The notes under the pieces are model-generated. The model was not told the DNA's origin. It ran no database searches and saw only the letters and a list, made by a program, of their open reading frames with translations. From Halobacillus mangrovi (GTDB lineage: Bacteria; Bacillota; Bacilli; Bacillales; Halobacillaceae), in assembly GCF_002097535.1 (NCBI RefSeq), contig NZ_CP020772.1, positions 1,054,001-1,118,000 of the forward strand: a stretch of DNA of 64,000 nt. The letters are read 5' to 3'. The position numbers and the translations under genes were made by a program. Shown piece after piece: positions 17,003 to 25,539 of this stretch (position 1 is the first letter of the stretch; every line of letters begins with the position of its first letter).

Positions 17003-18352
17003 ATGACGTCACACGCATCCATCAATACAAATTTACCAGGACCGATTGCTGGAGATCTATTAGAAAGAAGGCATAACATCGTCCCTGATGCTGTCAGTTA
17101 CGGAATTCCTACATTTGCCGAAAAAGCAGAGGGAGCAAAAGTTACGGATGTTGATGGGAATACCTTTATCGATTTTGCCGGTGCAATTGGAACCATCAAT
17201 GTAGGCCACTGCCATCAAAAGGTAAAAGATGCCCTCCATGACCAAGTGGAAAAATTCATTCACACGGGCTTTAATGTCATGATGTATGAGCCTTATATTG
17301 CACTTGCTGAAAGGTTGGCTGAACTTGCCCCTGGGGATCATGACAAAAAAGTACTCTTACAAAATAGTGGAGCGGAAGCGGTGGAAAACGCAGTTAAGGT
17401 TGCTCGCAAGTACACAGGAAGGCAAGGTATTGTCACTTTTGCAAACGCTTTCCACGGCCGTACCCTAATGACCATGTCCATGACCAGTAAGGTGAAACCG
17501 TATAAATTTGAATTTGGTCCCTTTGCTCCTGAAGTGTATAAGGCCCCTTTTCCATATGCTTATCGCCGTCCTAAGGAGATGAGTGAAGAAGCGTATATTG
17601 ATTACATGATAGAACAATTCAACAATTTTCTAATTAGTGAAGTAGCTCCTGAGACAATCGCGGCCGTTGTGATGGAACCAGTTCAGGGAGAAGGCGGCTT
17701 CATCGTACCAGATAAGAGGTTTGTACAAGCAGTGAGAAAACTGTGTGAACAACATGGAATTCTGTTTATTGCAGATGAAATCCAAACAGGATTCGGCCGT
17801 ACTGGAAGCTATTTTGCTTCAGAGCACTTCGATATTGTCCCTGATATCATTACGGTCTCTAAATCCTTAGGAGCTGGCACCCCGATTAGTGGTGTGATTG
17901 GCAGAAGAGAAGTTATGGATGCTGCCAACGCTGGGGAGTTGGGTGGAACATACAGTGGAAACCCTTTGGGATGTCGTGCAGCACTTGCTGCGATTGACAT
18001 CATTGAGGAGGAAAGATTAAATTCACGCGCCAATGCTATCGGACAGCGAGTAAAAGGGTTTTTCCATCAGCTAGCAGAAGAGCTGGATTGTATAGGGGAT
18101 GTACGTGGGTTAGGTGCGATGGTTGCCGTGGAAGTAGTAAGCGATAAAGAAAACAAGACAGCAGATAAGACACTTGCCGGTAGGATTATTTCAGATGCCC
18201 AGCAAAATGGATTGTTGATCCTTGGCGCAGGAGTGTATGGAAATGTCATTCGCTTCTTAATGCCGCTTGTCATTAGTGATGAGGAATTGGATGAAGGATT
18301 GTCTATTCTTGAAAATTCCTTCCGTACCATCTTAGAAAAAGCAGTTGACTAA
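17003..18352 (+). CDS. gabT: Class III omega-aminotransferase (GABA aminotransferase-like)
   Basis: A 449-residue PLP enzyme of fold type I. Visible: ASGN-region equivalents (LLQNSGAEAVENAVKVAR), FHGRTLMTMSMT, the cofactor Asp in FIADEIQTGFGRTG, the Schiff-base Lys287 in TVSKSLGAG and TYSGNPLGCRAALA. These match 4-aminobutyrate and 5-aminovalerate aminotransferases, which pass an omega-amino group to 2-oxoglutarate and give a semialdehyde. GGGAGG precedes the ATG. It is the second gene of an operon with lactamase-like and biotin enzymes, and a semialdehyde dehydrogenase lies at the far end, so GABA or a homologue is the likely substrate. The exact chain length cannot be read from sequence. 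Confidence 0.92.
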   Translation: MTSHASINTNLPGPIAGDLLERRHNIVPDAVSYGIPTFAEKAEGAKVTDVDGNTFIDFAGAIGTINVGHCHQKVKDALHDQVEKFIHTGFNVMMYEPYIALAERLAELAPGDHDKKVLLQNSGAEAVENAVKVARKYTGRQGIVTFANAFHGRTLMTMSMTSKVKPYKFEFGPFAPEVYKAPFPYAYRRPKEMSEEAYIDYMIEQFNNFLISEVAPETIAAVVMEPVQGEGGFIVPDKRFVQAVRKLCEQHGILFIADEIQTGFGRTGSYFASEHFDIVPDIITVSKSLGAGTPISGVIGRREVMDAANAGELGGTYSGNPLGCRAALAAIDIIEEERLNSRANAIGQRVKGFFHQLAEELDCIGDVRGLGAMVAVEVVSDKENKTADKTLAGRIISDAQQNGLLILGAGVYGNVIRFLMPLVISDEELDEGLSILENSFRTILEKAVD

Positions 18353-18401
18353 ATAGTGGATATGGAAGGTTCTTTAAATATTGGAGAGAGGTGATTGAAC
18401 A

Positions 18402-19289
18402 ATGAACGATTTTATTACCCGTTACAGTTATGGCGGAGATGAATTCATCTTTGTTGAAATGAGTGAAGACATGAATCTCGAAGTAAACTTTCAAGCCATG
18501 GCTATCACTGAAAAGTTGAAAAAGAAAAACATTCCAGGCGTGCTGGACATCTGTCCTTCCAATGCCTCTTATATGGTCCGTTACAATCCAGATGAATTAG
18601 CAGCGGATGACTTGATTAACGAGTTGAAACAACTGGAGAGCTCTGTCGAAAATCTTGATGATGTTGTGATTAACTCACGCTTAGTCGATGTACCCGTTCT
18701 ATTTGAAGATCCTTGGACACATGAAGCCGTTATGCAGTTTCGGGATCGTCACCAGGATCCTGAATCTACGGACATTGAATATGCGGCCAGAATAAATGGC
18801 TATGATTCCAAAGAAGAATTCATTGAGGCGATTACGGGTTCACCGTTTCTTGTATCAATGATTGGATTTGTGCCGGGACTGCCATTCTGTTTCCAAATTG
18901 TTCCTCGCGAAAAGCAAATTGAAGTACCAAAATATGTTCGTCCACGAACTTTTACACCGGAAAGATGCTTCGGGTTTGGAGGAGGATTTTCCGTTGTTTA
19001 CCCTGTGCAAGGTGCGGGTGGCTACCAGATGTTTGGTATTTCAGCAACACCTGTATTTGACAAAGAACAAAAGCTTCCAGATTTTCAGGAATCAATGGTG
19101 TTCCCGCGTCAAGGAGATATTTTCCGGTACCGTTCTGTGTCACGAGAAGAATATGACGCCATTCGCGAACAGGTGGAAGCTGGGACATTTGAATATAGGA
19201 AAAAGGAGTTCCAATTCAAGCCTGATGATGTGTTGAAAGACCCAGATGCATTTTCTCAAGAGGTTTTGAGGAGGTTATATAATGATTAA
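18402..19289 (+). CDS. pxpB: Carboxyltransferase/5-oxoprolinase subunit B-like protein (AHS1/KipI family)
   Basis: A 295-residue member of the allophanate-hydrolase-subunit-1/KipI family, with a cyclophilin-like core (GFVPGLPFCFQIVP, PRTFTPERCFGFGGGFSVVYP, GAGGYQMFGI). It is about 50 residues longer than ordinary KipI/PxpB. The extra C terminus (about 240-290, including VSREEYDAIREQVEAGTFEY) resembles the tail that follows this domain in urea carboxylases. With the biotin carrier and carboxylase two genes on, this suggests half of a biotin-dependent carboxyltransferase rather than only a 5-oxoprolinase. It overlaps the next gene by 8 bases. The gene symbol is by family only. Confidence 0.82.
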   Translation: MNDFITRYSYGGDEFIFVEMSEDMNLEVNFQAMAITEKLKKKNIPGVLDICPSNASYMVRYNPDELAADDLINELKQLESSVENLDDVVINSRLVDVPVLFEDPWTHEAVMQFRDRHQDPESTDIEYAARINGYDSKEEFIEAITGSPFLVSMIGFVPGLPFCFQIVPREKQIEVPKYVRPRTFTPERCFGFGGGFSVVYPVQGAGGYQMFGISATPVFDKEQKLPDFQESMVFPRQGDIFRYRSVSREEYDAIREQVEAGTFEYRKKEFQFKPDDVLKDPDAFSQEVLRRLYND

Positions 19290-20259
19290 GGTATTAAAAC
19301 CAGGGTTGCAAACGACAGTACAGGATGATGGAAGGATCGGTTACTACGAGACAGGAATGCCTCCATCTGGTGCACTAGACCAATATTCTTATGGAATTGC
19401 AAACATGCTTGTAGGAAATGATAAGGGTGCAGCTTGTTTGGAGATTACGATGATGGGACCTGAACTTGCTTTTGAAAAGAATAGCACGATCGCCATTACT
19501 GGAGCCACTATTCCGCCAAAAGTAAATGGAGAAGACGTCCCAATGTGGGAAACTCTTGAAGTCAAGGCAGGAGACGTATTGTCCTTTGATTTCGTAAAAA
19601 AAGGAGCAAGAGCTTACTTGGCAGTCGCTGGAGGAATTGATGTCCCTGTGATCATGGACTCTAGATCCACTTATACCCTATGTGGAATCGGAGGCTATGA
19701 GGGAAGGGCATTGGCAGCAGATGATTCCTTGTCCATTGGGAGCATGAAAGAAAAAGACGTTAAGATAGGTACTTCTGTTCCAGAGCAATATATCCCTCAA
19801 TTTACAAACAAACATGATATCCGCATTATTATCGGTTTGTGTAGCTATCGACTAACCGAAGAAAGCAAACAGAAATTTCTTGATTTAGAATGGACCGTAA
19901 CGCCAGAAGCTAACCGTGTGGGTTACCGATTGAAAGGAGAGCGCTTGGACTTTGTTCCACGTGAGCAGCCGTTCGGTGCAGGCAGCAATCCATCCAATGT
20001 CGTTGATCTCGGGTACCCTATCGGTTCCATCCAAATACCGGATGGCGTTGAACCCATAGCCCTATTGAATGATGCCGTTACAGGTGGGGGCTATGCGACT
20101 GTGGCCACGATCATCAGTACAGATTTGAACCGCATTGCCCAGGCAAAGACAAACGAAAAGATCAAATTCGTTTCTGTCACTCTTGAAGAGGCACTGGAAG
20201 CACGTAAAGAGACCAAGCAGAATTTAGAAGAAATCAGAAACTTAATCCATACCAATTAA
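19282..20259 (+). CDS. pxpC: Carboxyltransferase/5-oxoprolinase subunit C-like protein (AHS2/KipA family)
   Basis: A 325-residue AHS2-domain protein: IKVLKPGLQTTVQDDGRIGY at the N terminus, MPPSGALDQYSYGIANMLVG, the central IAITGATIPPKVNG and GARAYLAVAGGIDVPVIMDS, and a C-terminal NPSNVVDLGYPIGSIQIPDG. These proteins pair with AHS1 partners as PxpBC (ATP-dependent 5-oxoprolinase) or as the carboxyltransferase halves of urea carboxylase. The start lies 8 bases inside pxpB, with AGGAGG upstream, so translation is coupled and a stoichiometric complex is likely. Confidence 0.9.
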   Translation: MIKVLKPGLQTTVQDDGRIGYYETGMPPSGALDQYSYGIANMLVGNDKGAACLEITMMGPELAFEKNSTIAITGATIPPKVNGEDVPMWETLEVKAGDVLSFDFVKKGARAYLAVAGGIDVPVIMDSRSTYTLCGIGGYEGRALAADDSLSIGSMKEKDVKIGTSVPEQYIPQFTNKHDIRIIIGLCSYRLTEESKQKFLDLEWTVTPEANRVGYRLKGERLDFVPREQPFGAGSNPSNVVDLGYPIGSIQIPDGVEPIALLNDAVTGGGYATVATIISTDLNRIAQAKTNEKIKFVSVTLEEALEARKETKQNLEEIRNLIHTN

Positions 20260-20275
20260 AAAGGAGCAATTAACT

Positions 20276-20509
20276 ATGAGTGAGATCGTATCCCCGTTAC
20301 CAGGAGTATTTTATCGTAGACCAGCACCAGAAAAACCACTGTATGTCGAGGAAGGGAAAGCTGTTAAAGCTGGAGATGCTGTAGGACTTGTGGAAGTTAT
20401 GAAAAGCTTCCAAGAAATTAAAGCTGAAGCTGACGGAGTCATCAAAAGTATCAAAGTAGAAGATGGCGATGTAGTAGAAGCTGGACAAGTCATTGCAGAA
20501 CTAGAATAA
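20276..20509 (+). CDS. Biotin carboxyl carrier protein (short form)
   Basis: A 77-residue protein consisting of the biotinyl domain alone. Lys43 in VEVMKSFQEI is the biotinylation site (canonical AMKM replaced by VMKS), flanked by the paired glycines of the hammerhead fold (DAVGLVE, EADGVIKSI). It lacks the Pro/Ala linker and N terminus of the fatty-acid AccB, so it is probably dedicated to this operon. AAAGGAG precedes the ATG. It would carry CO2 from the adjacent biotin carboxylase to the PxpBC-like carboxyltransferase. Confidence 0.92.
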   Translation: MSEIVSPLPGVFYRRPAPEKPLYVEEGKAVKAGDAVGLVEVMKSFQEIKAEADGVIKSIKVEDGDVVEAGQVIAELE

Positions 20510-20532
20510 CTTTGAAATTGGGGAGTGGAGAT

Positions 20533-21894
20533 ATGCCTTATTTTAATAAAATTCTAATTGCTAATCGTGGAGAGATTGCACGTCGTATCATTCGTACATG
20601 TAACAGACTGGGGATTGAGACTGTTGCAGTGTACTCCGATGCTGACGAAGATACACCGTTTGTGAGAGAAGCGAGCGAAGCCTATTCGATCGGTCCCTCA
20701 CAGGCTTCCAAAAGTTATTTGGACATAAATAAGATATTGGACGTGGCAAAGAAATCGGGAGCAGAAGCCATCCATCCTGGCTACGGATTCTTATCTGAAA
20801 ATGCGAAATTCGCAAAAAGCTGTGAAGAAGCTGGAATTACCTTTATTGGGCCGGATGCCGACAAGATCGAATTAATGGGAGATAAAATTGAAGCCCGACG
20901 TCATATGAAAAAGGCAGGGGTTCCGGTCGTTCCAGGCTGGGATGGGCAATTAGATTCTGTTGAACATGCCAAAGAGATTGCAAATGATCTCGGCTATCCA
21001 CTTATGTTAAAAGCAAGTGCTGGTGGCGGTGGAATCGGCATGCACGTTGTTCAAAATGAAGCAGAGTTAGAGAAATCCTTTTCTTCTGCTAAACAGACCG
21101 CCGGTTCATCTTTTGGAGATGACACTGTCTTTCTTGAAAGGTTTATTTCTAAAGCCCGTCACATTGAAGTACAAGTCATTGCAGACAATGAAGGAAATAC
21201 TTTGCACTTATTCGAGCGTGAATGTTCCATTCAGCGCAGAAATCAAAAAGTGGTAGAAGAGAGTCCTTCACCATTCTTGAATGAAAAACTGCGCGGACAG
21301 CTTTGCGAAAGCGCAGTCAAAGGTGTCAAAGAAATCGGATATACAAACGCAGGGACGATGGAATTCATTTTTGATGATGACACAGGAGATTATTATTTCC
21401 TTGAAATGAATACCCGTCTTCAAGTGGAACATCCAGTTACAGAAGAAATTACTGGATTGGATCTTGTGGAGCTGCAGCTAAGAATCGCTGCAAACCAACC
21501 TTTGAATATTACTCAGGATGAGGTTACAAAGAGCGGTTATGCCGTTGAAGCCCGTCTTTATGCTGAAGACCCTGAGACATATTTTCCTTCTCCGGGTAAG
21601 CTGAACACATTCAAGCTGCCGGAAGAATTAGGTCGATTTGACGTTGCCTATGAGGAAGGGAATACAGTGTCCCCATTTTATGATCCAATGGTTGGGAAAA
21701 TTATCGTTCATGGCAAGGATAGAAATGAAGTATTTGATAGGCTGGAAGAGATTATTGAGCAGACAGAAATAGAAGGAATAAAAACAAATCTCTCTCTTTT
21801 CAAAGAATTAGTGAATGAATCGGATTTCAGGGAAGGGAGATACACAACCGATTACTTGCAAACTAGGAAACAAGGAAAGGAGGAAGTTAAGTGA
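20533..21894 (+). CDS. accC: Biotin carboxylase
   Basis: A 453-residue ATP-grasp enzyme: N-terminal FNKILIANRGEIARRIIRTC, ATP-binding KASAGGGGIGMHVV, HIEVQVIADNEGN, the RRNQKVVEESPSP loop and EMNTRLQVEHPVTEEITGLD, with the conserved Glu, Asn, Arg and Lys of AccC present. It carboxylates biotin using ATP and bicarbonate. The ATG at 20533 follows GGGGAGTGGAGAT; a TTG at 20512 is less likely. It overlaps the next gene by four bases (GTGA). It is presumably a second AccC paralogue specific for this pathway, not the housekeeping acetyl-CoA carboxylase, given its neighbours. Confidence 0.94.
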   Translation: MPYFNKILIANRGEIARRIIRTCNRLGIETVAVYSDADEDTPFVREASEAYSIGPSQASKSYLDINKILDVAKKSGAEAIHPGYGFLSENAKFAKSCEEAGITFIGPDADKIELMGDKIEARRHMKKAGVPVVPGWDGQLDSVEHAKEIANDLGYPLMLKASAGGGGIGMHVVQNEAELEKSFSSAKQTAGSSFGDDTVFLERFISKARHIEVQVIADNEGNTLHLFERECSIQRRNQKVVEESPSPFLNEKLRGQLCESAVKGVKEIGYTNAGTMEFIFDDDTGDYYFLEMNTRLQVEHPVTEEITGLDLVELQLRIAANQPLNITQDEVTKSGYAVEARLYAEDPETYFPSPGKLNTFKLPEELGRFDVAYEEGNTVSPFYDPMVGKIIVHGKDRNEVFDRLEEIIEQTEIEGIKTNLSLFKELVNESDFREGRYTTDYLQTRKQGKEEVK

Positions 21895-22652
21895 AGGTAG
21901 ATTTGAATTGCGATATGGGAGAAAGCTTTGGTATGTATGAGTTAGGCAATGACGAAGGAATGATGCCATATATTACTTCAGCGAATATTGCTTGCGGATA
22001 TCATGCTGGAGATCCCACGATTATGAGGAAGACAATAGAACTTGCGAAAGAACACAACGTTCAAATCGGTGCACATCCATCTTTTCCCGATTTAATGGGC
22101 TTTGGCCGCAGGCATATGAACTGTACGGCTTCTGAAATAAAAGACTATGTTCTCTATCAATTAGGGGCTTTACGAGAGTTCGCTCGGGCTAATGGTGTTC
22201 CTATCGCCCATTGCAAACCCCACGGTGCCCTTTATATGATGGCTATGGAAGACGAGAAGGTAGCAAAAGCCATTCTTGAAGGGATCGCAAAAACGGATGA
22301 CAACATGATCGTTTTTGCCATGAACAACTCCGCCGTCGTTGAAGTTGGAGAAAAAATGGGGGTTCGTGTCGCTAAAGAGACCTACTCAGATCGTGAACAC
22401 ACGGAAACAGGATCCATCATCATGACCCGTAAAGGTTCAGAAATAGGGGATTATGATTCTATGGCAGACCGCGTCGTCCGAATGGTCAAGGAAGGGAAAG
22501 TTACCGCCCACACTGGAAACGATGCGGATGTAATTGCAGAAACCGTCTGCATTCATGGAGATACTCCAGGCGCAGTTAAATTAGCGAAAACGGTTCATGA
22601 GAAACTTACCCATAACGGTGTCGAAGTAGCACCTATTCAAAACATTCTTTAA
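21891..22652 (+). CDS. pxpA: LamB/YcsF family protein, 5-oxoprolinase subunit A-like
   Basis: A 253-residue PxpA/YcsF protein with all family signatures: VDLNCDMGESFG at the N terminus, SANIACGYHAGDP, QIGAHPSFPDLMGFGRR, HCKPHGALYMMA and the C-terminal HTGNDADVIAETVCIHGDTPGA. The fold is a beta/alpha barrel of the glycoside hydrolase/deacetylase type; with PxpB and PxpC it opens 5-oxoproline to glutamate at ATP expense. The GTG start overlaps the biotin carboxylase stop. It is the last gene of the operon, followed by a long hairpin. Here it could hydrolyse a carboxylated lactam. Confidence 0.94.
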   Translation: MKVDLNCDMGESFGMYELGNDEGMMPYITSANIACGYHAGDPTIMRKTIELAKEHNVQIGAHPSFPDLMGFGRRHMNCTASEIKDYVLYQLGALREFARANGVPIAHCKPHGALYMMAMEDEKVAKAILEGIAKTDDNMIVFAMNNSAVVEVGEKMGVRVAKETYSDREHTETGSIIMTRKGSEIGDYDSMADRVVRMVKEGKVTAHTGNDADVIAETVCIHGDTPGAVKLAKTVHEKLTHNGVEVAPIQNIL

Positions 22653-22675
22653 TAATTGCTTAATCTAGCCTTCTA

Positions 22676-22727
22676 ACTATAAGTGCCTGTCTCCCATTTC
22701 ATGATGATGGGGACAGGCACTTATAGT
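22676..22727 (+). repeat. Long intergenic hairpin (AAGTGCCTGTC family)
   Basis: ACTATAAGTGCCTGTC continuing to CCCAT (22676-22697) pairs with ATGGGGACAGGC and on to CACTTATAGT (22707-22727), about 21 bp with one bulged T. There is no T-run after it, so it is not a classic terminator; it may stabilise mRNA or belong to a dispersed repeat. The left arm matches the start of the terminator at 15451. Confidence 0.7.
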
Positions 22728-22797
22728 GTAGTTCTCTTTCGAAGAGCCGCATAAATAAACTTCTATAATTGATGAATAAATACAAAGGGGGATGACA

Positions 22798-24237
22798 ATG
22801 GAAACGTTGAAATACTTGAATTATTTAGATGGGCAGTGGATAGGAGAAGAGGCAGACACCTTTGAGGTCAGTAACCCTGCGACGAACGAAGTTATCGGAA
22901 CTATGTCGCTGGGCACAAAGGGAGACTTACAGAGAGCTATTGAAGGAGCGCAGACAGCCTTTGATGAATGGAAGGAACTCCCGGCAGAGGAAAGAGCACG
23001 ATACCTAGAAGAGTTCTATCACAAAGTGCTGGACCGAAAAGAAGAAATCGCCAGGATGATCACATTAGAAAATGGAAAACCTCTGAAGGAAGCAAGAGGA
23101 GAAGTTATGTATGCCGCTTCCTTTATTAAATGGTACGCGGAAGAGGGAAGAAGGATTTATGGCAAAACCATCCCTTCTAAAAGTGCGGAGCAACGCATTC
23201 AGGTAATTAAACAACCAGTTGGGGTGGTTGCTGCCATTACTCCATGGAATTTCCCTGCAGCGATGATCACGAGAAAATTGGCTCCCGCCCTTGCCGCAGG
23301 CTGTACATTCATTGTCAAACCACCAAAAGAAACACCATTGACTGCTGCCTTATTTATGGAGTGTGCCGAAGAAGCAGGTATTCCGAAGGGTGTTGTGAAT
23401 ATGGTCCTCACTCCTGATGAGGTCTTTAGTGAAACCATTCAAAAGAGTGATGCCGTTCGTAAATTGACCTTCACAGGATCCACTGAAGTAGGCAGACTTC
23501 TTATGAAGCAAAGTGCCGATTCCATCAAGAATATTTCGCTTGAACTTGGCGGGCAGGCACCGCTCATTGTTCTAAACTATGCAGATGTAGAAAAAGCGGT
23601 AGAAGGGACGATGGCCTCCAAATTCAGAAATGCTGGACAGACCTGCATCTGCGCGAACCGCTTATATGTGCAGGAAAGGATTTATGATGAGTTTGTGAGC
23701 AAATTAAAGGAAAAGGTAGAAGAGTTAAACGTAGGCAACGGACTTGAAGAACAAGTAGACATTGGTCCTGTCATTAATCAGAAGGGGTATGAAAAAGTAG
23801 TACGTCACGTAGAGGATGCACTAGAAAAAGGGGCAGAAGTCGTGGTTGGCGGCAAAGGATATCAAGAAGAATCCCTAAGTGGAAACTTTTATGCTCCTAC
23901 CCTTTTACTTAATACGAACGAAGACATGCTCTGCATGACGGAAGAAACCTTTGGTCCGGTTGTCCCTGTACAAAAAGTCAAATCTGATGAAGAAGCTGTC
24001 CGGCTCGCTAATGAAACACCGTTCGGCTTAGCTGCCTATTTCTTCACAGAGAACATGAGCCGTGGCACTAAAATTGCTGAAGCTTTGGAGTATGGCATTG
24101 TCGGATGGAACAATGGTGCCCCTTCTGCAGCCCAGGCCCCATTTGGTGGGATGAAACAGAGCGGTCTAGGAAGAGAAGGCGGGGCTGAAGGAATCGAGGC
24201 TTTCTTAGAAACGAAATATTTGTCCATCGGAATATAA
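22798..24237 (+). CDS. gabD: NAD(P)+-dependent succinate-semialdehyde dehydrogenase
   Basis: A 479-residue aldehyde dehydrogenase: cofactor loop TPWNFPAAMITRKLAPALAA, FTGSTEVGRLLM, general base Glu in LELGGQAPLIVL, and nucleophile Cys283 in NAGQTCICANR, followed by a second Cys285, a pattern seen in succinate and glutarate semialdehyde dehydrogenases. The C-terminal GGMKQSGLGREGG is typical. ATG 22798 is chosen because AAAGGGGG sits six bases ahead; ATG 22792 is too close. It lies 145 bases after pxpA, behind the hairpin, with a TATAAT at 22764-22769 but no good -35. Its product would complete conversion of a GABA-type amino acid to succinate. Confidence 0.93.
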   Translation: METLKYLNYLDGQWIGEEADTFEVSNPATNEVIGTMSLGTKGDLQRAIEGAQTAFDEWKELPAEERARYLEEFYHKVLDRKEEIARMITLENGKPLKEARGEVMYAASFIKWYAEEGRRIYGKTIPSKSAEQRIQVIKQPVGVVAAITPWNFPAAMITRKLAPALAAGCTFIVKPPKETPLTAALFMECAEEAGIPKGVVNMVLTPDEVFSETIQKSDAVRKLTFTGSTEVGRLLMKQSADSIKNISLELGGQAPLIVLNYADVEKAVEGTMASKFRNAGQTCICANRLYVQERIYDEFVSKLKEKVEELNVGNGLEEQVDIGPVINQKGYEKVVRHVEDALEKGAEVVVGGKGYQEESLSGNFYAPTLLLNTNEDMLCMTEETFGPVVPVQKVKSDEEAVRLANETPFGLAAYFFTENMSRGTKIAEALEYGIVGWNNGAPSAAQAPFGGMKQSGLGREGGAEGIEAFLETKYLSIGI

Positions 24238-24250
24238 AATAGCACATAGA

Positions 24251-24285
24251 ACCAGCATCCTGAGGAGGGTGCTGGTCTTAATTTT
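24251..24285 (+). terminator. Rho-independent terminator of gabD
   Basis: ACCAGCATCCT (24251-24261) pairs with AGGGTGCTGGT (24266-24276), 4-base loop, followed by CTTAATTTT. The next 140 bases show nothing recognisable until the lacI-type promoter. Confidence 0.85.
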
Positions 24286-24426
24286 ATCTAGAGATTAAAT
24301 TGAAAAATCCTGATAGTGCTGAACTCTTTATTGTGAACGATTAGAAACAGTGGGTTCGCGTTTATTTCCGACTCATAAAATTTGAACACACCTCATTAAT
24401 CAATAAGGTATATTTTAGAAACAGGG

Positions 24427-24455
24427 TTGTAAAACGTTTTCATTCTATGTATAAT
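24427..24455 (+). promoter_or_regulatory. Promoter with overlapping LacI operator (O1)
   Basis: TTGTAA (24427-24432), 17 bases, TATAAT (24450-24455) form a near-consensus sigma-A promoter. GTAAAACGTTTTCA (24429-24442) overlaps the -35 and spacer and shares the AAAACGTTT core with three more sites nearby, so the regulator should repress its own gene. Confidence 0.85.
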
Positions 24456-24472
24456 TCAAACCAAGTTAAAAA

Positions 24473-24488
24473 TCCAAAACGTTTTGGA
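24473..24488 (+). promoter_or_regulatory. LacI-family operator (O2)
   Basis: TCCAAAACGTTTTGGA is a perfect 16-bp palindrome, centre 45 bp from O1, located just after the predicted transcription start of the regulator gene. It is the best copy of the CCAAAACGTTTYGG motif in this region. Confidence 0.85.
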
Positions 24489-24507
24489 AAGGAAAATGAA
24501 GAGAGCT

Positions 24508-25521
24508 ATGGCGACCATCAAAGATATCGCAAAACTCGCCGGAGTTTCCGTTACAACGGTATCACGAGCTTTGAACGGCTATTCCGATGTAAATGCGAAA
24601 ACAAGAAAGCGCATCGAAGAAATTGCAAAAGAGATCGAATACAGCCCGAACGCTTTGGCAAGAAGTCTTGTGATGAATAAGACAAAGACCATCGGTTTGC
24701 TTGTATCCGGCCTTTCCAGGGAAGGCGCAAAGGATAACATTGTATTCGACGTGCTGACAGGCATCAATGAATACTGCGGTGCAGAAGAATATGACCTTGT
24801 TCTTTTTAATACGACGACCTCGAAGCAGAAGGAAAAGACTTATGCTCAGCTATGCAGAGAGCGCCGAGTGGAAGGAGTCATTGTTCAGGGAATTAAAAAT
24901 GACGATCCGTATCTTCAAGAGATTTTTGACAGCAATATCCCATGCGTTCTCATTGATGTGCCAGTTGAGAGTGAAACAGCAGGGTATGTCACAACGGATA
25001 ACGTGGATGGATTAATGAAAGCAGTAAGGCATCTTGTCGAGCTTGGACATGAGAACATAGCCATGATGAATGGCCATGATCAGGCTTTTGTAAGTAAAGA
25101 ACGATTCAAAGGATTTGAACTGGGGATGCTTGAAGCTGGCCTTTCTGTTCGCAAAGAATGGATTTGCAATGGGGAATACAGCGAAAGAAAAGCGCAGGAA
25201 GTCGCATTACAGCTATTAACCACTTATCCTGAGATTACTGCTGTTGTCTGTGCGAGTGATCTCATGGCGCTTGGGGTAGTGCGTGCAGCTGAAGAGCTGG
25301 GACGAAAAGTGCCTGATCAACTATCCGTAACAGGTTACGATGACATTACACTTGCTTCTTACGTGACGCCGGCGCTTACGACTGTGGCACAGGATTGGTT
25401 CCGAATGGGATATGCCGCCGCGGATCTGCTGCTTAGCATTCTCCAACAAAAATCGGTAGACAGGGTACGATTGATTGAAAATGAATTAAAAATAAGAAAT
25501 ACAACAAAAGAAAGAGTGTAA
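24508..25521 (+). CDS. LacI-family transcriptional regulator
   Basis: About 337 residues: HTH at 1-50 (ATIKDIAKLAGVSVTTVSRA, then LNGYSDV) with a hinge helix (YSPNALARSLVMNKTKTIGLL), then a periplasmic-binding-protein-like effector domain ending in TTVAQDWFRMGYAAADLLL. I start at ATG 24508 by family convention (MATIKDIAKLAG); ATG 24496 and TTG 24484 are in frame and no start has an ideal ribosome site. Four near-identical operators flank the gene, two before it and two before the debranching-enzyme gene, so it is the local repressor of this sugar operon. The inducer is unknown. Confidence 0.93.
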   Translation: MATIKDIAKLAGVSVTTVSRALNGYSDVNAKTRKRIEEIAKEIEYSPNALARSLVMNKTKTIGLLVSGLSREGAKDNIVFDVLTGINEYCGAEEYDLVLFNTTTSKQKEKTYAQLCRERRVEGVIVQGIKNDDPYLQEIFDSNIPCVLIDVPVESETAGYVTTDNVDGLMKAVRHLVELGHENIAMMNGHDQAFVSKERFKGFELGMLEAGLSVRKEWICNGEYSERKAQEVALQLLTTYPEITAVVCASDLMALGVVRAAEELGRKVPDQLSVTGYDDITLASYVTPALTTVAQDWFRMGYAAADLLLSILQQKSVDRVRLIENELKIRNTTKERV

Positions 25522-25539
25522 TTTTTTTTTAAAGAATAT

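Noticed and set aside
22735..22752. GTTCTCTTTCGAAGAGC before gabD as another SinR-like box
   Set aside because: Only one arm matches GTTCTYT; the other arm lacks AAAGAAC and the context is unrelated to polysaccharide genes.
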